A stretch of 64,000 nt of DNA from Amanita rubescens (taxonomy: Eukaryota; Basidiomycota; Agaricomycetes; Agaricales; Amanitaceae): NCBI GenBank assembly GCA_015039365.1, contig WION01000076.1:62001-126000 (forward strand). Direction: 5' to 3'. Shown here piece after piece: positions 10,851-19,444 of the stretch; the stretch's first letter is position 1, and each line of letters begins with the position of its first letter. Below the pieces are notes generated by a model that saw only the letters and a program-made list of their open reading frames with translations, ran no database searches and was not told where the DNA came from. The translations under genes and the position numbers were made by a program.

Positions 10851-12900
10851 CGTACTGTATATAGCCATACGTGAGGACTGTTTATTTTTAAATGCATATA
10901 AAAGAAGCTTTTCATGATAATGGAACTGGAATGATCCCGGCATATAAATGAGACAGCTGTCGATGGATATAGAGGTATAGTGCACCATGTAATGAGGGCA
11001 ACTCTGAGAGACTTGCGTACAATACAATCTTTACCTCAATGCTCATTCGGAGGTTCAAATGTCGTGCATGCATTATATTGTTATCATTACACAGTGAACT
11101 AGAATACATTTTTGTACGGATGGCACTTTATTTATCTAGGCATCAATTGTTGAACAAATGGCTCATATAGCCCACCCACACCAGCCGTCCAGCCTGGCCA
11201 GATAGTATGGTGTGGGCCGATGTCGCCCTAGGCTGGACTTAATACATCAACCATCCGGCCTGGCCGGATACGCCGGTGTGGTCTGGTGTTTTGCGATTGG
11301 GTGAGGGGAGGGACAGTGACATCTCGGGACAACAGGCCTAGTCCCTGCGTAATGTGAGCGATGGATGACACGTAACTTGCCTACAATGTAGTACGCTACG
11401 CACGCTTATTGCCTATGCTCAACTGTCCCACCTGCGGTGCAGTGGGCTGATATGGCAATACAAATGAGAGAGAGAACCGTATCAGGCATGGCCTACACCT
11501 CAACACCCCTGGCATTTACATCCTACGCATCAACTGTCCGGCCTGGCCGGATACGGGGTACCCAGCAACCGGCTGAAGGGAGGGGCGCTGATGAACCGGG
11601 ACAATGAGTCCAATCCCTGCGTATAGTGACCACTCACCTATAACATTACAATATGTTCACCTATGTTTTATCTTATGTTTTACGATCATGATGGTAAGGA
11701 AACACGCAGCAAAGGGCTGTTACAACTCTGATCGCCGAACTTTGCGCGGATCAAAATAGGACTGGACCCATTACCCCGATTCATCACCACCCCTCCCTTC
11801 AGCCGGTCAAACCCTAAACTGTATCCGGCCAGGCCGGACGGTTGATGCGTAGGATGTAAATGCCAGGTCGCTTGTTCATTCCTCACATCATTCAGGGACT
11901 AGGCCCATACACCTGGAGTCTCCACCATATCCGGCCTGGCCGGACAGTTGATGCATAAGGCATCTAAATCTATGTCATATAGCCAACTACATCTATCACT
12001 ATCACCCACTGTTCATTACTCACACTATATAAGATTAACCCCCCTTTGTCTCAATATGTCACCACTGCCAGTTGGAGGCATGCCATCTCCACCATATCCA
12101 GCCTAGCTGGACAGTTGCATATGCCACTGTAAACATAGTGCAGTGTTGAAAAATATGTATTTATTCAGCATAAACCCACTTGTAATATTAATTCTGCCAT
12201 TAAGATGATCATTCCTGAATTGACATCCTGTTATGTACTCAACATTCCCATGCTATATAACATCATGTATATTGGCATTATGTTACCTACTCACATTCCC
12301 ACACTAAAAAAAATAATCTTGCACTGCTGCATTTACTGACTGTGTCCAGCCTGGCTGGACACATGTACAGTAGGTCTGGGCTCATCACAATCTAAATAAA
12401 TGGTGATCAGTGCTTGGGACAAAGATTAAATATTTTTTTAGTGTGGGAATGTGAGTAGGTTTCATAATGCCGATATACATGATGTTATATAGCATGGGAA
12501 TGTTGAGTACATAACAGGATGTCAATTTTTGGTCACCAAACACCACAACTTGCCAGTCCTGGCAAATATGGCAGGGCACAGATTGAGTAGTAAATGCAGT
12601 ATCACAAATGTAAACCAACCAAGCATTCATAAACCTTTGTCCAGCCTAGACAACATAACACACACATAGTACACACACCAGATCTCTGCCATGTTGTTTG
12701 GTAGTAATTGTGCTCATCACAATGGGCATCCAGCCTGGCAGGACACAGATAAATGTGCAGCAGGTCTGGGCTCATTACTGTCCAGCCAGGTCAGCCATCA
12801 AATGCATGCACTGACCAGTCTGGCCTCATGAGTACTACCAGGGTCAGCCAAAAAGGCTTAACCCTAAATTAGGAGTTAAGCCTTCTGTGCTACCCTCCCA
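10851..12900. repeat. Field of CCGG-centred palindromes with CpG-decayed copies
   Basis: No gene is supported. A short palindrome of the form TCCGGCCTGGCCGGA recurs. Intact or nearly intact copies lie near 11252, 11528, 11822 (inverted) and 11927. Copies with CG changed to CA or TG (TCCAGCCTGGCTGGA type) lie near 11187, 12096, 12345, 12642, 12728 and 12780. Flanks such as ACAGTTGATGC and GGGACAATGAGTCCAATCCC also repeat. From 12,000 on, the DNA is CpG-poor. Confidence 0.75.
12220..12525. repeat. Fold-back inverted repeat, arms about 97 bp
   Basis: The arm 12220-12316 (TTGACATCCTGTTATGTACT...) is matched as reverse complement by 12429-12525 (...CATAACAGGATGTCAA). About 112 bp lie between, including one CpG-decayed CCGG palindrome copy. 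This could be a small fold-back element. Arm limits are approximate. Confidence 0.75.
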
Positions 12901-12959
12901 CCACCCTGGAGAGTCCCAATAACCCTAACGACAACGAGGGGATGCGATCGGATCGTGAC

Positions 12960-13300
12960 TAAGAATAGATTGTGCACAGGGGGGTAATGGGGGTGAAAGG
13001 GGGTGACGACGACGACAGCAGGAGGGAAATTGGGGGGGGATGCGGGGCAACGATTGCCAAAAAGGGAAAGGGGACAGCGGCCGCGATGGGGGATAAAGGG
13101 GGGGATGACGACGACGACAAGGGGGGTAACGACGACGATGACGAAAGAGGAGGGGGGGTGATGACGACGATGACAAAAAAGGAAAGGGGCGACGATGACA
13201 TCGCGATCGCGACCAAAAATAGATCGCGCACCCGAAAACGCGCCTCGGCCCTTCGGGCCCGGGGCGCCGCACCATGCCCTCGCAAAGCGAGGGCATGATG
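12960..13300 (+). repeat. GC-rich, strand-skewed low-complexity tract with two perfect hairpins
   Basis: The plus strand is G-rich with GACGACGAC runs. The 108-codon open frame (12972-13298) is Asp/Gly/Lys low-complexity and I do not call it a gene. At the right end are two hairpins: one around 13245-13259 (GGCCC TTC GGGCC type), and 13274-13296, a 10-bp stem ATGCCCTCGC with an AAA loop. CG is abundant, in contrast to the flanks. Confidence 0.6.
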
Positions 13301-13724
13301 CTCAGTCCAGAGGGGTGTGACAGCAGTGGAGAGCAGAGGGTAAGCGCTCCTGGTGTTGTGACCTATGATATGTCACTACAGGTCACAACTTGATGAATAT
13401 TGAAGGCTCAATAACTCAAAAACTGGACCGCCGATTTCTTAGCTATTGCAGGGTTAGTAAGTGGTATATGATACCTTTCCATTGATACAATAAGATTTGA
13501 AAAAATCTATGATATGTTTATAGTACTAGTGTTATAAAAAGGTGTATAATATTCCCATGCGTGAACTTACTTCATACTTACCTTGCACTTAGTATCTCTA
13601 AGTTCCTGCACTTGATTGACCTTGCCCTTAAGTATCAAGTCAATGTTCTGACTTGATACATTGAGATTAACAAGTTTGTAACATGTTGTATCTGTCACCT
13701 TACGCTGTCCTTCAGCTAGTTGCA

Positions 13725-15160
13725 CTCCGCTGATCACACCGTTGTAATCAGCGGTCCATTTTCACATCGTTTTGGTTGGTCACAATGCTATGCTTGACTT
13801 GAAAGAATATAATCTTCCATGCATTACAATGTCATGATTAGTTGATAATTGAAACAGATACATGAATGAAAATGGTCTGCTGATTGCACCATTGTAATTG
13901 GCGGTTTGCTTTCACATCGTTTTGGTTGGTAACAATGCTATCTTTGACTTGAAACAAAATAATCTTCTGCACATTACAATGTCATGATTGGCATATAATT
14001 GGATCACATACATGAATGAAAAATGGTCCGCTGATAACACCGTTGTAATCCGCGGTCCACTTTCACATTGTTTCGGTTGGTGACAATGCTAGGTTTGACT
14101 TGAAACAAAATAATCTTCAACAGATTGCAATGTCATGTGTCGCTGATAATTGGCACAAAATAGTCCACCAATGTCACCACTGTCATCCATGGCATAGTAT
14201 TTACGCATGGTTTCAATTGGTCACATCACTATGTTTGGCTAAGTAGAAAATAATCTTCAACATATTGCAACATCTCAAGTCACTGATAATTGGCACCAAA
14301 TAGTCCGCACATCTCACCACTGTCATCTGCGGTATATTTACACATGGTTTCAATTGGCCACATCACTATGTTTGGCTAAGTAGAAAATAATCTTCAACAT
14401 ATTGCAATGTCACTGTCTCAAGTCACTGATAATTGGCACAAAACAGTCCGCACATCTCACCACTGTCATCCGCGGCATATTTACACATGGTTTCGATTGG
14501 TCACACCACTATGTTTGGCCAAGTAGAAAATAATCTTCAACATATTGCAACGTCTCAAGTCACCAATAATTGGCACAATGAAACAGTCCGCACATCTCAC
14601 CACTATCATCTGCGGCATATTCACACATGGTTTTGATTGGTCAAATCACTATGTTTGGCTGAACATAAAATAATCTTCAACAGATTGCAATGTATTGAGT
14701 CGTTGATAATGGGCACAAAATAGTCCGCACATCTCACCACCGTCATCCGCGGCATATTTACACATGGTTTTGATTGGTAACAACACCATCTTTGCTGAAC
14801 GTAAAATAATAATCTTCAATAGATGGCAATGTCTTGAGTCGCTGATAATGGGCACAAAACAGTCCGCACATCTCACCACTGTCATCCGCGGCACATCTAC
14901 ACATGGTTTTAATTCGTCACATCACTATGTTTGGCTAAGTATAAAGTAATCTTCAACATATTGCAATGTCTTGAGTCGCTAATAATTAGCATAAAATAGT
15001 CCGCACATCTCACCACTGTCATCCGCGGCATACTTACACATGGTTTTGATTGATAACACCACTATATTCTGTGGCTAAATGAATACAAGTAAATCTTCCG
15101 CACATTGCAATACCTCAATCTGTGGATATATTTGACATGGGTCACACTTACTATCCTCAT
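13725..15160 (+). repeat. Satellite array, about ten units of 137-152 bp
   Basis: Units are marked by the phrase GTTTTGATTGGTCACA...CACTATGTTTGGC, seen near 13772, 13918, 14070, 14211, 14348, 14491, 14631, 14768, 14906 and 15044. Each contains GTCATCCGCGGCATAT (with the palindrome CCGCGG), then AAATAATCTTCAACATATTGCAA and TAATTGGCACAAAA. Divergence between units is modest. No coding capacity is supported; open frames here simply follow the repeat. Degenerate units may extend toward 15,300. Confidence 0.85.
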
Positions 15161-15356
15161 CCGCACTTCATGGTGTACCCATCCGCGGATGCTTTGGGGG
15201 TAAATATATGTTTCACATCTCTTATGTATGTCCATACCAAAGAATCTTCCGCACATTATTTTTAACTTTTGTGGAATATGTTTCGCCAAATCGTAACCTG
15301 AACCCCCCCCAGTAATACCCTAAACCCAGGACCCTAACTCAAATAGGGTGTATATA

Positions 15357-15622
15357 ATTCATCAGAGTATGTAGAAAAATAATTGCTAGATGCAGATTGT
15401 ACTGTGTGACACACTGTATCACTGTCACATGCCTCCAAGTAAGGAAAGTCTCCATGAAAGCAGATATACATTGTTTCCTTTATATCTCCAAAACTACACC
15501 ACCAATTCCTTAGCTATTTTAGGGCTGATATATTAAGCATATAAGCTTTTAACTGATACCTTTACTTCCAGAAAAAAATGGTTCTTTATTATACATATAT
15601 AGGTATGAAATCCACATTAATG
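15357..15622 (+). repeat. Right copy of the direct repeat at 9358-9621
   Basis: This block matches the left copy through nearly all of its length with few substitutions and one 2-bp difference near 15390. A second partial copy of its right end follows at about 15655-15708. It lies just 3' of the last recognisable exon of the minus-strand GTPase gene, so it may have displaced that gene's terminal exon. Confidence 0.8.
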
Positions 15623-15768
15623 TATATAAGCTTTCATTTGATGTATTTACTCTCAGGAAAAAATGGTTCTTTTGTTATACATATATAAGTATAAAATTCA
15701 TATTAATGTGCTGAAGATATGTATATCAGCTAGTATTCCAGCCCAAAGAAGACAGAAACTGGACTTAC

Positions 15769-18629
15769 ATAATAAATTGCTAAGAACTATTTTTCTGTAT
15801 TCAGCACACTCTTCTTCAGATGGGCAATGCTTCATGATGAACCAATCATTGATGCCCATTGACCTCAGGTGGTTGTCCAGGTCTTGATCAACCAGTGAAT
15901 GCTGGGTGTTGAGATAATATTTCCAGGCCTTGGTGAAGCCATCCTTGGAATTGCAGCCTTGCTGGACAAGCCAGAAGGAATGTTCAAGACAGATGAGGAT
16001 GGCTGTACAGGTAATGGTAAGAAACTGTAAATATAAGAGAAAGGGTAAAATTAATCAGACCAATGAAACAATGCAAAGAAGGTGCCTATGTAATTGGGAA
16101 TACTTGAGTGAAGGGAATGAAAAGAATGAAATATGATCTTACATTGAATTGAGTGTCTATAAGACCCTGAACATGGTTCACCTAAATTCATGCCTATTAA
16201 TAAAGTAGGGCAAAGAGAGTAGGTGGGAGAAGACAGGTACAAACTAAATAAGATGTGAGAGTGATGTCAGCAATTCAGGAAATGCATAGTGACTCACTTG
16301 CTGGATGGGATTTCATAGCAACATGTCAGCAATTCAAATTGGGCTAGGAGATGCACAGTGACTCACAAACTGGATGGGATTTCATGGCAACATGTCAGCA
16401 ATTCAAATTGGGCTAGGAGGCACACAGTCACTCACTGCCTGGATGGGATTTCATGGCAACATGTCAGCAATTCAAATTGAGCTAGGAGGCACACAGTCAC
16501 TCACTGCCTGGATGGGATTTCATGGCAACATGTCAGCAATTCAAATTGAGCTAGGAGGCACACAGTCACTCACTCCCTGGATGGGATTTCATGGCAACAT
16601 GTCAGCAATTCAAATTGAGCTAGGAGGCACACAGTCACTCACTCCCTGGATGGGATTTCATGGCAACATGTCAGCAATTCAAATTGAGCTAGGAGGCACA
16701 CAGTCACTCACTCCCTGGATGGGATTTCATGGCAACATGTCAGCAATTCAAATTGAGCTAGGAGGCACACAGTCACTCACTTCCTGGATGGGATTTCATG
16801 GCAACATGTCAGCAATTCAAATTGAGCTAGGAGGCACACAGTCACTCACTGCCTGGATGGGATTTCATGGCAACATGTCAGCAATTCAAATCAAGTGAAG
16901 GAGGCACATAGCAACTCACCTTCTAGATATGAGGTGAATCATTTCTATCAATTTGGAATTCTCCATATAACTTGCATATTACCTCCTATACACTACATTC
17001 ACAAGTTGCCTTCCTATCACTTTGAAATTCTTACATTTTCCCCCTTATCATTTGCATAATTAGGATATTGCCAAATGAGCTTCATGTCATACTCACATAC
17101 TGAATATCCAGGTTAAACTTTGTCACCAATATTTGGTCATGATACTTACATCCTGAAACATCTGTCATCACCATCTTCCCTGGCTCAAGTAGAAGTGGAC
17201 TCTCACATAATCCTTCTCAATTTCAGTCATGGCTCAAGAAAATGCATTCAATGCATACCTGCCAATAGCAATGTCCAAACCAAGATGCAGCCTTGTAAAT
17301 CAAGGCAGACTTTGTTCATTTGAGCACTCAAATTTCTACAATTCAAGAAAAATTGTACCACTGTTGAGGTATCCTCAAAGATAAACCTGAAATAGAGAGA
17401 TAAATTGAAGCAACAGCAGACAAATGGATGACAGACTTGTTCACTGCATATTCAATGCAGACCTCTAGGTTATTCTGTTGGACAGTGACAAACAACATCT
17501 TCAGTGCCAAGTTGTCAATTGATGCCGCTGTCTGTTTGATTAGTTCCCCAACTTGTTCCTGATGATTACCTTCATCCTTCTCAATAGCTCAGGGACAAGC
17601 TATAAGTCCCAAGATTGGTTGCTAAAGGAGAAGAGACATACATTCAAATTGCACATATGCACGAGGTGAAGACTTGTAACCCTTAAGTGGCTTCTCAAAC
17701 TTCTCCTTCAAGGTAGCACAAGCAACTTCCCTATTCTCCTCATCTTCTTTGTTCCTATCATAGACCTGAGTGATGAGATCATCAAATTTTGTGAAGATTG
17801 CCACAACCGGAACTGTCTTTTATCAGTCACATTAAAGAGTTTGGAGTTTTTAAACAATCTTACCATTCCCACAATGTTTCTCATCAAAGAACTTCTGTTC
17901 CAATTCCAATAACGGGCGAGATACATCTGGACCAAAACAAAACCTGAATGCATTGTCAGTTATGCTACATAAAGGAAGGATTATAACACACCATATCGCA
18001 TGGATTTGGTCCTTTACTTCATTCGCTTTCGCCTTCTCCTGTATGAAAGAGTGTACGTCCTGAAGTTCCTGCTCACTTCCTGCCTCGAAACCAGGAGAGT
18101 CATGGAAGATGAACTGTGGGTTGCTCATGAAGGAAAACTCGTCATGAACATTATGAATCCCTCGCTATATCATCAAAGTCAATGACCTGGTTGAAGAAAT
18201 GCGCAAGGATCACCTTCGAGGTCGGGTTAATCTGTGGGTGAAGGGGTGATGGTAGTAGGGTATCAAGCGAAGTGGATATCTTACCTGGCTATAAACTGGA
18301 TCCTCCTTTGTATTGCAGATACGCTTCAGCAGCGTCGTTTTACCAGCATTCGCCCTCCCGATAACGAGGATACGGAAGTGGGTGTACTTGGCCCGGAGTT
18401 TCGCAGCTTCTACCAGGTCGGTCGTCATCATTGGTACAGTGGGTACTAGATCAACTGGAGGCGCAGAAATGGTTGGAGGCGAAACAACAACGGCAGGTGG
18501 AGCAACAACTGCTGGAGGCGAATTCGAGGGATTAGGAGGCGTGCTCTGCGATACCCGTCCGAACATCTTCTTCAAGCGATTGCGAAATCCCTTGGACTCT
18601 TTGGCAGTCTGCGACCGTTGGTCAGTCAT
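15769..18629 (-). CDS. GTPase-like G-domain protein with a 3-nt microexon array (paralogue B)
   Basis: Exons in transcript order: 18629-18285, 18231-18214 (18 nt), 18164-17992, 17943-17864, 17812-17642, 17569-17437, 17386-17311, 17215-17207 (9 nt), 17152-17150, 17099-17097, 17043-17035 (9 nt), 16985-16983, 16922-16920, nine triplets from 16852 to 16298, 16243-16241, 16166-16143 (24 nt) and 16024-15769. All phases agree. The protein starts MTDQRSQTAK and has a Pro/Val-rich N-terminus. Its P-loop GRANAGKT is at residues 91-98, then HDSPGFEAGS (switch-like) and TKFD (G4). The C-terminal exon (EHSFWLVQQG, GFTKAWKYY) aligns with that of the plus-strand paralogue. The last donor (TTAT|GTAAGT, phase 1) has no partner before the repeat at 15622, so the extreme 3' end is probably lost. 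The join from 17311 to 17215 is the least certain. The 5' half is CpG-normal, the 3' half CpG-poor. Confidence 0.72.
16298..16922 (-). repeat. 69-bp tandem repeat whose units are intron plus 3-nt exon
   Basis: On the minus strand each unit reads GTGAGTGACTGTGTGCCTCC ... GAAATCCCATCCAG followed by three bases and then the next GTGAGT. The triplets and positions are AAG 16922-16920, GCA 16852-16850, GAA 16783-16781, GGA 16714-16712, GGA 16645-16643, GGA 16576-16574, GCA 16507-16505, GCA 16438-16436, TTT 16369-16367 and CAA 16300-16298. From 16852 downward the period is exactly 69. More divergent units with the same layout lie on both sides: TTT 16243-16241, GAG 16985-16983, TAT 17099-17097 and GAT 17152-17150. 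The opposite strand has a 175-codon open frame only because 69 is a multiple of three. Confidence 0.85.
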
Positions 18630-18826
18630 ATCGATGAGGGGAGGAGATAAGAGCTTTAGGGTCCGTCACTTCAGTTCTCCCACGTCGTCCGTCAAAGAAT
18701 AGGCTAACGCGGCACCGATCTTTCTCACCGCCGAGAGGAGGTCTCGTAGACCTTATTCCCTTCCTTCTACACTGTTCTCGCGCGAGAACTCAGCAACCCA
18801 GCACTCAACCTGGAACTCCCTCGCTC

Positions 18827-19211
18827 ATGTCCAACACGACCTCATCTTCCTCGGTTCCCAATCTTGTTCTTCCCACGGGAAAACCGCCGCTGCCGTCCTT
18901 CCTCTCGTCGTCATCGGCGCCATCGTGATCTGGGACATGGTCGAACGACGGTGTCTCCTTTGCCACTGACCTCGCCCTTCCACAGATTCTCGTCATACAG
19001 CCAGCACTTCCGAGCGCAAATCTCGACGGTTATATCCTCCTCGCCCTTATCTGACTACACGTTCTCGCTCAACCTAATATCTCCGACAGTTCGTAATGCT
19101 TATAGCGCGTTACGAATGTTATTTCGCTCGGAATGCCTGGTGAATGTGTTGACGAGGAAGGACCGTGACGGTAGTATTTCCCATTGTTTGGAATATCGAT
19201 ATCGATGGTAA
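18827..19211 (+). CDS. Small hypothetical protein, two exons
   Basis: A Met at 18827 opens MSNTTSSSSVPNLVLPTGKP. Splicing 18827-18924 to 18986-19211 across a 61-nt GTGATC...CACAG intron gives a 107-residue frame that continues SFSSYSQHFRAQISTVISSS and ends LEYRYRW. It is divergent from the GTPase-like gene, with about 200 bp between the two starts, so they may share a promoter. I do not recognise the protein, and the donor GTGATC is only moderately good. Confidence 0.35.
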
Positions 19212-19444
19212 CGGATCGCAACAGGAGTCTTGCTGCACAATGCGCACCTACTCTCGGCCGCCCTGATCACGATTCAGATTCTCAGTGTCGTATCCCTCCA
19301 TCCATCCAGCCATTTTCTCTCTGCGGTTAGTAGCTTTCCGAAGTGATTTGTTTGGTGGAGTCCAGTTCTGTATTGTGCCATAGACGCTTTGTATCTCTCG
19401 GGAAGGCTTTATCTAATCAATAAGGAAAATGCTGTCGCGTTTAC

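Noticed and set aside
12972..13298. Asp/Gly-rich 108-codon open frame
   Set aside because: Low-complexity GACGAC and GGGGG runs keep both strands open. There are no splice context or family features.
15301..15350. Telomere-like CCCTAA text
   Set aside because: Only single imperfect copies (CCCTAAACCC, CCCTAACTC) occur, with no tandem array.
9358..15622. LTR retrotransposon defined by the 264-bp direct repeats
   Set aside because: No gag or pol text, no primer-binding site or polypurine tract, and the inside holds a satellite and a KOW gene.
16374..16898. 175-codon open frame made of a repeated 23-residue block (plus strand)
   Set aside because: The frame stays open only because the repeat period, 69 bp, is a multiple of three. 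The opposite strand explains the repeat as intron plus 3-nt exon units that fit a real gene.
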